The translations under genes and the position numbers were made by a program. A DNA stretch of 16,257 bases, from contig DATJJB010000142.1 of NCBI GenBank assembly GCA_035492655.1, positions 1 to 16,257 of the forward strand, in the 5' to 3' direction. Positions 7,088 to 12,528 of this stretch are shown here, one piece after another. This DNA is from Kutzneria sp035492655. Its GTDB lineage: Bacteria > Actinomycetota > Actinomycetes > Mycobacteriales > Pseudonocardiaceae. Numbering within the stretch: position 1 is the first letter of the stretch; each line of letters begins with the position of its first letter. Below the pieces are notes generated by a model. It had not been told where the DNA came from. It did no database searches and worked only from the letters and a program-made list of their open reading frames with translations.

Positions 7088-7107
7088 TGGTCGGTGCACA
7101 CCGACCA
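7088..7107. promoter_or_regulatory. 20-base inverted repeat before the peroxiredoxin-like gene, probable operator
   Basis: TGGTCGGTG and CACCGACCA are perfect 9-base arms around CA. The repeat ends where the ribosome-binding GAGAGG (7108-7113) begins, and the gene starts at 7119. The size and symmetry suit a TetR dimer site; the adjacent tetR is the obvious candidate. It could also form an RNA hairpin next to the ribosome site. Confidence 0.6.
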
Positions 7108-7118
7108 GAGAGGTGCTC

Positions 7119-7820
7119 ATGACCACCAACCCGATCGCTGACGGGGCGGCTGCGCTCGCCAAGAACCTCGCCGAACAGCTGCCGGCCGAGGTGTTGACGT
7201 CGTTCGTGACGGAACGGCAGCAGCTGGCCGAAGCCGGAATTCCGGCCGGCGTGAGCAAAGCCGGCGAGCAGCTGCCGGATGCGGAACTGCTGGATGCGCA
7301 CGGCAAGGCGACCACGCTGTACGACGCGCTGGGCGACAAGCCGGCGGTAGTGGTGTTCTACCGCGGCGCATGGTGCCCGTACTGCAACCTCGCGCTGCGC
7401 ACGTACCAGGCAGAGCTGGTGGAGCCGCTCATGCGACGAGATGCCACGTTGCTCGCGATCAGCCCGCAGAAGCCGGACGGCTCGCTGACGATGCAGGAGA
7501 CCAACGAGCTGACGTTCACCGTGCTGTCCGATCCCGGCAACACGATCGCCGGCCGGCTGGGCATCCTGACCGAGCCGACCGACGACACGAAGGCGTCGCA
7601 GGCCGCGCTGGGCTTCGAGGTGGCGGCGACGAATGCCGACGGCACGGCGGTGATCCCGATGCCGACCACGGTGATCCTGGGTGCCGACCGGACGATCCGC
7701 TGGATCGACGTCCACCCGGACTTCGGCACCCGCAGCGAACCGGCCGACATCCTGACGGCGTTCGACGAGCTCAGTTCTTCGGCACCGACCAGTTCTCGAA
7801 GCGGGACGCCAGGTCGGTGA
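7119..7820 (+). CDS. peroxiredoxin-like protein, AhpC/TSA family with CxxC
   Basis: A 233-residue thioredoxin-fold protein of the AhpC/TSA peroxiredoxin-like group. After a helical N-terminal region of about 45 residues comes the thioredoxin fold: AVVVFYRGAWCPYCN with C86 and C89, then LLAISPQKPDGS, FTVLSDPGNTIAGRLG, IPMPTTVILGADRTIRWIDVHPDF. The CPYC motif suggests thiol-disulfide or peroxide reduction in the cytosol. ATG 7119 follows GAGAGG by 5 bases. It lies downstream of tetR and is probably repressed by it. The family's usual end would be near ILTAFDEL; here about 17 low-complexity residues (Ser/Thr/Arg/Gly) follow, coded by DNA that overlaps the tail of the convergent toxin gene by 50 bases. 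The tail probably arose when that gene was joined to this site. Confidence 0.9.
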   Translation: MTTNPIADGAAALAKNLAEQLPAEVLTSFVTERQQLAEAGIPAGVSKAGEQLPDAELLDAHGKATTLYDALGDKPAVVVFYRGAWCPYCNLALRTYQAELVEPLMRRDATLLAISPQKPDGSLTMQETNELTFTVLSDPGNTIAGRLGILTEPTDDTKASQAALGFEVAATNADGTAVIPMPTTVILGADRTIRWIDVHPDFGTRSEPADILTAFDELSSSAPTSSRSGTPGR

Positions 7821-8151
7821 CCTCGAGCCGGCCGTGCGCGACGGCGCGGACGACGCCGAGGGCCTCGTCCTCGTCGGCGTCGATCCACCAGCCGTTGATG
7901 TCGCACAGCGCGACGGCGGCGACCCAGCCGAGCCGCCAGTTGCCCTCGGCCAACGGCCGGGTGCGGACGACGGAGTGCAGGACGGCGGCGGCCTTGAGCC
8001 AGAGGGTGCCGTAGGCCTCCACGCCCAGCACGGTCGCGCGCGGTCGGTAGGCAGCGGAGTCGAGCAGCCCCAGGTCACGTACTACGAGATCGCCGCCGGT
8101 GACAGCGGTGGCCAGCACCAGGAGGTCGCCGGCGTCGAGGTACTCGGTCAA
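7771..8151 (-). CDS. Doc/Fic-like toxin with altered catalytic motif
   Basis: A 126-residue Doc-like protein. It has the usual N-terminal layout of actinobacterial Fic-type toxins: EYLDAGDLLVLA, VRDLGLLDSAAYRPRATV, then AYGTLWLKAAAVLHSVVRT. The core motif reads R-P-L-A-E-G-N-W-R where Doc has H-x-F-x-D-G-N-K-R. Gly-Asn and the last Arg are kept, but the catalytic His aligns with Arg and the Lys with Trp. Active Doc phosphorylates EF-Tu and needs that His, so this copy may be inactive or work differently. It starts at TTG 8151, one base after the stop of the antitoxin gene, implying coupled translation; the residues from TTG match the family start. Its 3' end overlaps the peroxiredoxin-like gene on the other strand. 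Fold fairly secure, toxicity doubtful. Confidence 0.8.
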   Translation of the reverse strand: MTEYLDAGDLLVLATAVTGGDLVVRDLGLLDSAAYRPRATVLGVEAYGTLWLKAAAVLHSVVRTRPLAEGNWRLGWVAAVALCDINGWWIDADEDEALGVVRAVAHGRLEVTDLASRFENWSVPKN

Positions 8152-8152
8152 C

Positions 8153-8359
8153 TCAGGCGGTGCCCAGCCGGTCGAGCAGGCCCTGGTATCGCGGCAACAC
8201 CCGGCCGAGCACCTCGGTGAGCTGCTCCTCCTTCTGCAGCCGGGCCCAGCGGTCGGCCAGCGCGAGCCGCACGATCTCCTGCTTGGAACGCCCCTCGGCG
8301 GCCGCCAACTCGTCGAGCTGGCGGTTCTCCTCTTCGCTCAGTCGCAGAGTCATCGCCAC
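8153..8359 (-). CDS. ribbon-helix-helix (CopG-type) antitoxin
   Basis: A 68-residue protein. Residues 2-45 match a ribbon-helix-helix DNA-binding unit: strand AMTLRLS, helix EEENRQLDELAAAEG, then RSKQEIVRLALADRWARL. The C-terminal part (LGRVLPRYQGLLDRLG) is a short helix of the kind that wraps Doc toxins. It should bind its own promoter as a dimer and neutralise the downstream Doc-like protein. The start GTG 8359 gives VAMTLRLS, matching the usual family beginning; ATG 8353 is the alternative. The region lies inside a longer open frame running from the DUF4188 region; the domain match rather than that frame defines the gene. A 13-base inverted repeat lies 10 bases upstream. It is easy to miss because of its size. 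Confidence 0.8.
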   Translation of the reverse strand: MAMTLRLSEEENRQLDELAAAEGRSKQEIVRLALADRWARLQKEEQLTEVLGRVLPRYQGLLDRLGTA

Positions 8360-8369
8360 GCCGCCACGG

Positions 8370-8382
8370 TACCAATCTGGTA
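8370..8382. promoter_or_regulatory. candidate antitoxin operator
   Basis: TACCA-ATC-TGGTA (8370-8382) is an inverted repeat with 5-base arms in the 23-base gap between the DUF4188 stop and the antitoxin start. Ribbon-helix-helix antitoxins usually repress from such sites. Whether the pair has its own promoter here or is read through from DUF4188 cannot be told. Confidence 0.4.
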
Positions 8383-8862
8383 TCAAGCCGGTCCAGACGT
8401 GACCAGGCGCTTGCGGGAGCTGTTGCTGTCCTTGGTGATCTTCTCGTGGGTGAAGGCGGCGCCGAGGCCGAACGCGGGCATGTTGGCGTAGACGACCTCG
8501 GCCTGCCCCGGCTTCACGAGGTAGGTCTCGTGCCAGACGCCGACGGTGCCGGCCGCGCCGACGGCCCGGTTGTAGGCCTTCCACGCCTCGAGGTGCGGCG
8601 CCTCCTTGGCCGAGGCGAAGTTGATCAGATCCTCGGCGCTGCGCCAGTACGACAGCAGCATCGTGGTTCTGCCGAACCACGAATGTCCGCCGAGAAAGCC
8701 CAGCTCGGGGTGCTTGCCGAGGTGCGTGAGCATGCGCGGCATGGCGCTGGCCACGGGCAGCCACTTGTCCATCCGCCACAGGTTGTTGACGCGCATGCCG
8801 ATCAGGAACACCGCGCCGCCCTCGGCCGGCAGCCGACCGGTCCATCGTCCGTCGAAGACCAT
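8383..8862 (-). CDS. DUF4188 domain protein (monooxygenase-like)
   Basis: A 159-residue DUF4188 protein, expected to have a ferredoxin-like dimeric alpha-beta barrel related to small monooxygenases. Family signatures in order: AVFLIGMRVNNLW, W-x-P-x-A-S-A-M-P-R-M-L, GFLGGHSWFGRTTMLLSYWRSAEDL, HLEAWKAYNRAVG, TVGVWHETYLV and EVVYANMPAFGLG. The enzymatic reaction is not established for bacterial members. The start ATG 8862 has an excellent GGAGGAGGG upstream and gives the usual short N-terminus; the in-frame ATG 8886 is less likely because it would put that ribosome site inside the gene. It diverges from a TetR gene with a palindrome between, so this regulator probably controls it. The toxin-antitoxin genes follow on the same strand after 23 bases. 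Confidence 0.88.
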   Translation of the reverse strand: MVFDGRWTGRLPAEGGAVFLIGMRVNNLWRMDKWLPVASAMPRMLTHLGKHPELGFLGGHSWFGRTTMLLSYWRSAEDLINFASAKEAPHLEAWKAYNRAVGAAGTVGVWHETYLVKPGQAEVVYANMPAFGLGAAFTHEKITKDSNSSRKRLVTSGPA

Positions 8863-8898
8863 CTCGATCCCTCCTCCGCGTTTCATGACACCGTTATA

Positions 8899-8909
8899 AA
8901 ACACTGTTT
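8899..8909. promoter_or_regulatory. palindromic TetR operator candidate
   Basis: AAACA-C-TGTTT is a perfect 11-base palindrome in the 63-base divergent spacer between DUF4188 and the TetR gene, in an AT-rich patch unlike its surroundings. On the minus strand TTGACG (8925-8920) lies upstream of it and TATAAC (8898-8893) just beyond it, though 21 bases apart. The divergent layout is classic for TetR control of both genes. Confidence 0.6.
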
Positions 8910-8913
8910 CAGA

Positions 8914-8919
8914 TACACT
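8914..8919 (+). promoter_or_regulatory. -10 element of the second tetR gene
   Basis: TACACT lies 6 bases before GTG 8926 and 4 bases after the AAACACTGTTT palindrome, so a bound repressor would cover the promoter. No ribosome-binding sequence is present, which fits a leaderless mRNA. No clear -35 was found. Confidence 0.5.
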
Positions 8920-8925
8920 CGTCAA

Positions 8926-9564
8926 GTGCCACGACCGAAGACCCACGACGACGCGCTGCGCGCCCGGCTGCTGACCTGCGCGGCGGAACTGATCTCCCTG
9001 GACGGGGTGGACGCGCTCAGCCTGCGCAAGCTGGCCGCGGACGTGAACACGTCGACGACGGCGGTGTACTCGCTGTTCGGCGGCAAGCCCGGGCTGATCA
9101 GCACCGTCTACCTGGAGGCGTTCGAGGGCTTCGCGCGGGAGCTGCGGGAGACGACGCTCACCGACGACCCGGCCGAGGATCTCGTGCAGCTCGGCCTGGC
9201 CTATCGCCGGTACGCGCTGGCGCAGCCGCATCTCTATGCGCTGCTGTTCACCGACGCCGCGCGGGCCCACATCAACCAGGACGAGCTATTGGCCGAGGTG
9301 TCCGGCACGGCATTCCACGTGCTGTACGACACGGTTCAGCGTGGCGTCGAGCAGGGCGTCTTCACCGACGTGCAGCCCGACCTCATCGCGGTCGCCGCCT
9401 GGGGCCTCGTACATGGGCTGTCGTCGTTGGAAATACAGGGAAATCTGCCGCCACGGGAGCAGATGGACCCGGCCTTCGAGCGCGCCGTGCGCGCCCACGT
9501 CGACGGCTGGCGCCGGGTCCGACCGGAGCACGAAACGAGGCCCGGGGAAGTGGCCGCCACGTGA
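8926..9564 (+). CDS. TetR family regulator with WHG-type C-terminal domain
   Basis: A 212-residue TetR-type repressor. The N-terminal helix-turn-helix is at about residues 8-55 (DALRARLLTCAAELISLDG, ALSLRKLAADVNTSTTAVYSLFGGKPGLISTVY). The C-terminal domain contains YRRYALAQPHLYALLFTD, the WHG-type signature of this subfamily, followed by dimerisation helices ending around residue 195. The ligand is unknown. It is divergent from DUF4188 and probably autoregulated through the palindrome at 8899-8909. GTG 8926 is chosen because the domain starts immediately after it (PRPKTHDDAL) and a -10 lies 6 bases upstream; the open frame continues upstream to 8446, but only as antisense of DUF4188. The stop codon lies in the loop of a 13-bp hairpin. 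Confidence 0.92.
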   Translation: MPRPKTHDDALRARLLTCAAELISLDGVDALSLRKLAADVNTSTTAVYSLFGGKPGLISTVYLEAFEGFARELRETTLTDDPAEDLVQLGLAYRRYALAQPHLYALLFTDAARAHINQDELLAEVSGTAFHVLYDTVQRGVEQGVFTDVQPDLIAVAAWGLVHGLSSLEIQGNLPPREQMDPAFERAVRAHVDGWRRVRPEHETRPGEVAAT

Positions 9565-9579
9565 CCTCCCCGGGCCTCG
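9536..9579. terminator. 13-bp hairpin at the tetR end, also the first sequence read by the promoter at 9587-9615
   Basis: Perfect arms CGAGGCCCGGGGA (9536-9548) and TCCCCGGGCCTCG (9567-9579) enclose an 18-base loop that contains the tetR stop. Read on the minus strand, the stem is followed by TTTCGT, a short T-run; read on the plus strand no T-run follows. It can serve as terminator for tetR and, more suggestively, for transcripts starting near 9580 on the minus strand. Confidence 0.7.
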
Positions 9580-9586
9580 CAGGGAA

Positions 9587-9615
9587 ATAATGTGGTCCAG
9601 ACCACCTTTCGTCAA
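9587..9615 (-). promoter_or_regulatory. consensus-like promoter with no gene downstream
   Basis: On the minus strand TTGACG (9615-9610) and CATTAT (9592-9587) are separated by exactly 17 bases, one of the best sigma-70-type promoters in the window. Transcription would begin near 9580, at the foot of the 13-bp hairpin, and run antisense to tetR. One DasR-like palindrome fills the spacer and another overlaps the -35. Confidence 0.65.
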
Positions 9616-9626
9616 GGTCTAGACCA
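9592..9626. promoter_or_regulatory. two DasR-type (dre) operators in tandem
   Basis: TGGTCCAGACCA (9593-9604, within the larger GTGGTC-CA-GACCAC) and AGGTCTAGACCA (9615-9626) each differ by one base from TGGTCTAGACCA, the core of the DasR site that controls N-acetylglucosamine and chitin use in streptomycetes. Their centres are 22 bases apart, about two helical turns. Paired copies overlapping the promoter resemble actinomycete chitinase promoters. Confidence 0.7.
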
Positions 9627-9751
9627 GTGCGGACACTCGAAAGACGCAGCCGGAAAACTGGCAACCGTTAGTTGTAGAGCTTTTCTCGACGGGCTGAGGC
9701 CGAATGCCGAGAGAAGGGGCGGCTGACGGCGGGCAGAACGAGCGAACCGGC

Positions 9752-9782
9752 GCGGCCGGAGCCGAGCCGGTCCGCCGGCCGC
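9752..9782 (-). terminator. hairpin downstream of upp
   Basis: GCGGCCGG (9752-9759) and CCGGCCGC (9775-9782) form an 8-bp stem with a 15-base loop, 3 bases beyond the upp stop. No T-tract. It is likely the upp terminator. The remaining spacer (9627-9751) shows no gene. Confidence 0.55.
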
Positions 9783-9785
9783 TAC

Positions 9786-10418
9786 TTACACCGAGCCGTA
9801 CTGGCGGTCGCCGGCGTCGCCGAGGCCGGGGACGATGAAGCCGGACTCGTTGAGCCGCTCGTCGATACTGGCGGTCACCACCCGCACCGGCAGCTGGGAC
9901 TCCTCCAACCGGCGGATGCCCTCGGGCGCGGCCAGGGCGCAGACGGCGGTGACGTCCGTCGCACCCCGCTCGGTGAGCAGGTTGATGGTGTGCACCATCG
10001 ACCCACCGGTGGCGAGCATGGGGTCGAGCACCAGCACGGGCCGGCCGGCCAGGCTTTCGGGCAGCGACTCCATGTACGGCGTGGGCTGCAGGGTGTGCTC
10101 GTCACGGGCCAGCCCGACGAAGCCCATCTGCGCGTCCGGGATGAGCTTGTGGGCCTGGTCGGCCATGCCGAGCCCGGCCCGGAGCACGGGCACGAGCAGC
10201 GGCGGGTTGCTCAGGCGGTAGCCGTCGGTGCGGGCCACCGGGGTGTGGATCCGCTCGATGGCCACCGGGGCCTCACGAGTCGCCTCGTAGACGAGCATCA
10301 CAGTGAGCTCATGCAGGGCGGCCCGGAACGCGGCGCTGTCGGTGCGCGCGTCCCGCATGGTGGTCAGGCGGGCCCTGGCCAGCGGGTGATCGACGACGAG
10401 GACGTCCATGGGCGTCAC
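9786..10418 (-). CDS. upp: uracil phosphoribosyltransferase
   Basis: Salvages uracil by joining it to PRPP to give UMP and pyrophosphate; cytosolic. The 210-residue length is normal for the family. Motifs: DVLVVDHPLARARLTTMRD at the N-terminus, LLVPVLRAGLGM, GFVGLARDEHTLQP, the PRPP loop VLVLDPMLATGGSM and the uracil-recognition tail GFIVPGLGDAGDRQYG. The start may be GTG 10418 or ATG 10409; homologues usually begin two or so residues before the DVLVVDHPLA block, which favours ATG 10409, and neither has a Shine-Dalgarno sequence. In M. tuberculosis upp lies directly after pmmB on the opposite strand; here the same orientation is kept but about 7.5 kb of other genes intervene. It diverges from the iron-uptake operon. 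Confidence 0.97.
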   Translation of the reverse strand: MTPMDVLVVDHPLARARLTTMRDARTDSAAFRAALHELTVMLVYEATREAPVAIERIHTPVARTDGYRLSNPPLLVPVLRAGLGMADQAHKLIPDAQMGFVGLARDEHTLQPTPYMESLPESLAGRPVLVLDPMLATGGSMVHTINLLTERGATDVTAVCALAAPEGIRRLEESQLPVRVVTASIDERLNESGFIVPGLGDAGDRQYGSV

Positions 10419-10465
10419 GTTAGCCGCCGGAAGTCCGGCTTCGGCGTGACAGGTCCCCCATCTGG

Positions 10466-10495
10466 TTGACAGTGCGCGATCGGGTGTTTTAGATA
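10466..10495 (+). promoter_or_regulatory. promoter of efeUOB
   Basis: A perfect TTGACA (10466-10471) is followed after 17-18 bases by TTAGAT/TAGATA (10489-10495), a weak -10. The start point should fall inside the iron boxes that begin here, so an iron-bound repressor would block initiation. The efeU ribosome site is GGAG at 10532-10535. Confidence 0.65.
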
Positions 10496-10528
10496 GCCTC
10501 GCCTTACCTACAGGTTAGGCACGCCTGA
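10493..10528. promoter_or_regulatory. two overlapping IdeR/DmdR-type iron boxes
   Basis: ATAGCCTCGCCTTACCTAC (10493-10511) and ACAGGTTAGGCACGCCTGA (10510-10528) match the DtxR/IdeR consensus TWAGGTWAGSCTWACCTWA at 14 and 13 of 19 positions. They overlap by two bases, and their best half-sites face each other as GCCTTACCT-AC-AGGTTAGGC. This predicts repression of efeUOB when iron is sufficient, probably by more than one repressor dimer. Confidence 0.75.
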
Positions 10529-10540
10529 TTTGGAGACCAG

Positions 10541-11377
10541 ATGCTGCCCACGTTCGTGATCGGCCTGCGCGAGGGCCTCGAGGCCGCGCTGATCGTCGGG
10601 ATCATCGCCGCGTTCCTGGCCCAGCAGGGCCGCCGGGACGCGCTGCGCCAGGTCTGGATCGGCGTCGGCATCGCGGTCGCCCTGTGCATCGTGATCGGCG
10701 TCGGGCTGCGGTTGATCTCCCAGGAACTGCCTCAGCAGGGCCAAGAAGGCCTCGAGACGGTGGTGGGCGCCCTCGCTGTCGTCATGGTCACGTACATGGT
10801 GCTGTGGATGGCCAAGCACTCCCGCGGCCTGAAGAAGGAGCTTGAGGGCGCGGCCGCCGGCGCGCTGGCGCAGGGCTCGACGATGGCGCTGGTCGGCATG
10901 GCGTTCCTGGCGGTGCTGCGCGAGGGCTTCGAGACCGCGGTGTTCCTGCTGGCGCTCACCCAGGCCAGCGGCAACGCCACGCTGTCCTTCCTCGGCGCGG
11001 TGCTGGGCATCCTGGTCGCGGCGGCCATCGGCTACGGCATCTACAAGGGCGGCGTGCGGCTCAACCTGAGCCGGTTCTTCCGCATCACCGGCATCGTGCT
11101 GGTGGTCGTCGCGGCCGGCCTGGTGATGTCCACGCTGCACACGGCCCACGAGGCGCACTGGATCTCGTTCGGCCAGCAGCCCGCCCTCGACCTGACCTGG
11201 CTCGTGGTGCAGGGCACGCCGCTGTACTCGCTGTTCAGCGGCGTTTTGGGCGTGCAGCCGCACCCGACGGTGATCGAGGTGACGGGCTGGCTCGTCTACG
11301 CCGTCCCGATGCTCGCCTACGTGTTATGGCCGCGCACGGCCACGAAGAAGAAGCTGATTGGAGCGACCAACCCGTGA
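10541..11377 (+). CDS. efeU: EfeU, FTR1-type iron permease
   Basis: Inner-membrane permease of the oxidase-dependent/ferrous iron transporter family (OFeT), 278 residues with about seven hydrophobic segments. Two REGxE motifs expected for iron coordination are intact: R10-E14 (REGLE) in the first membrane helix and R127-E131 (REGFE) in the fourth. The paired motifs and LPTFVIGLREGLEAALIVG start are typical. ATG 10541 has GGAG at 5-base spacing. It is first in the efeUOB operon and its stop overlaps efeO as GTGA (11374-11377). It would import iron delivered by EfeO and EfeB. Regulation by the upstream iron boxes is likely. Identification is secure. Confidence 0.97.
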   Translation: MLPTFVIGLREGLEAALIVGIIAAFLAQQGRRDALRQVWIGVGIAVALCIVIGVGLRLISQELPQQGQEGLETVVGALAVVMVTYMVLWMAKHSRGLKKELEGAAAGALAQGSTMALVGMAFLAVLREGFETAVFLLALTQASGNATLSFLGAVLGILVAAAIGYGIYKGGVRLNLSRFFRITGIVLVVVAAGLVMSTLHTAHEAHWISFGQQPALDLTWLVVQGTPLYSLFSGVLGVQPHPTVIEVTGWLVYAVPMLAYVLWPRTATKKKLIGATNP

Positions 11378-12528
11378 GAACCACCATCGGCCTGACCGCG
11401 ATCGCGGCAGTGGCGACCCTGGCCCTGACCGCGTGTGGGGGCAGCAGCACCAGCGGGAGCGCGCCGCAGAACGCGCCCGCCGGCGAAGGTGGCGACGTCA
11501 CGGTGGCGCTGACGGCCGACGGCTGCCAGCCGTCGCCGTCGTCGATCTCCAGCGGCGCGGTCAACTTCAAGGTGTCCAACAAGGACGCCGGCTCGGTGAC
11601 CGAGGCCGAGCTGATGTCCGGCGGTCAGATGCTGGGCGAGCAGGAGAACCTCACGCCCGGCCTGGACGGCGGCTTCTCGCTGGAGCTGGCCAAGGGCGAC
11701 TACCAGATCTACTGCCCCGGGGCCAAGCAGGAGCGCTGGGACTTCCACGTGACCGGCGACGCCACCAAGTCGTGGAAGGACAACCCGGCGCTGGTCACCG
11801 CGACCACCGACTACGGCAAGTGGATCGTCGACCAGGTCAACCAGCTGGTCACCGGCACGCAGGCGTTCGCGGACGCGGTGAAGGCCGGCGACACGGCCAA
11901 GGCGAGCGTGGCCTACGGCCAGGCCCGCGTGTTCTACGAGAAGGTCGAGCCGGTCGCGGAGATCTGGGGCGACCTCGACAAGAACATCGACGGCCGGGCC
12001 GACGACTTCGACAACCCCGCCGACTTCAAGGGCTTCCACAAGATCGAGCAGTCGCTGTTCGAGGCCAAGAAGCTGGACGGCATGGGCCCGGTGGCCGACG
12101 AGCTGGTGGCCAACGTGACCAAGCTGCAGCAGTTGGTGGCCAAGGCGACCTACCAGCCGGCCGAGATCGCCAACGGCGCCACCGAGCTGGTCGACGAGAT
12201 CCAGAAGTCGAAGGTCACCGGCGAGGAGGAGCGGTACTCGCACATCGACCTGCTGGACTTCAAGGGCAACCTGGACGGCTCCATGGAGGCGTTCACCGTG
12301 CTGCTGCCGGCGCTGCAGAAGAACGCACCGGACGTGGCCAAGGCCGTGCAGGACCGGGCCGCGGCAGTGACGGCGGCGCTCAAGCCGTACGAGCAGAGCC
12401 CGGGCTACCTCAACACCGGCTACGTCGACTACTCGACGGTGTCCAAGGACCAGCAGAAGACGTTGTCCCAGGCCGTGAACGCGCTGGGTGAGGCGATGTC
12501 CAAGGTGGCCGCGAAGGTGTCGCAATGA
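11374..12528 (+). CDS. efeO: EfeO, iron-binding lipoprotein (cupredoxin + M75-like domain)
   Basis: Extracytoplasmic partner of EfeU, 384 residues. It starts with a lipoprotein signal (RTTIGLTAIAAVATLALTAC; lipobox LTAC with C21), so it should be lipid-anchored on the outer face of the membrane. After a Ser/Gly linker, residues about 37-130 form the cupredoxin-like domain (VALTADGCQPSPSSISSGAVNF ending in YQIYCPG and WDFHVTG), followed by the M75 (imelysin-like) helical domain with YEKVEPVAEIWGDLDKNIDGR and the metal motif HKIE at H222-E225. Start GTG 11374 overlaps the efeU stop; the efeB start overlaps its own stop (ATGA). The longer frame from 11326 is rejected because it would bury the signal peptide. 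Proposed to capture iron and pass it to EfeU. Confidence 0.96.
   Translation: MRTTIGLTAIAAVATLALTACGGSSTSGSAPQNAPAGEGGDVTVALTADGCQPSPSSISSGAVNFKVSNKDAGSVTEAELMSGGQMLGEQENLTPGLDGGFSLELAKGDYQIYCPGAKQERWDFHVTGDATKSWKDNPALVTATTDYGKWIVDQVNQLVTGTQAFADAVKAGDTAKASVAYGQARVFYEKVEPVAEIWGDLDKNIDGRADDFDNPADFKGFHKIEQSLFEAKKLDGMGPVADELVANVTKLQQLVAKATYQPAEIANGATELVDEIQKSKVTGEEERYSHIDLLDFKGNLDGSMEAFTVLLPALQKNAPDVAKAVQDRAAAVTAALKPYEQSPGYLNTGYVDYSTVSKDQQKTLSQAVNALGEAMSKVAAKVSQ

Noticed and set aside
6600..8078. Long minus-strand frame across tetR, peroxiredoxin-like and toxin genes
   Set aside because: Arg/Ser/Pro-rich, no motif, and it conflicts with three genes having clear domains and start signals.
8148..8375. 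75-codon minus-strand frame at the antitoxin position
   Set aside because: The neighbouring frame (8153-8359) encodes a clear ribbon-helix-helix protein. This one is an Arg/Gly-rich shadow.
9286..9664. Minus-strand open frames opposite the 3' end of tetR as possible products of the dre promoter
   Set aside because: The three frames start at 9605, 9615 and 9664, all upstream of the predicted transcript start near 9580, lack ribosome sites and have no recognisable domain. They look like shadows of tetR.
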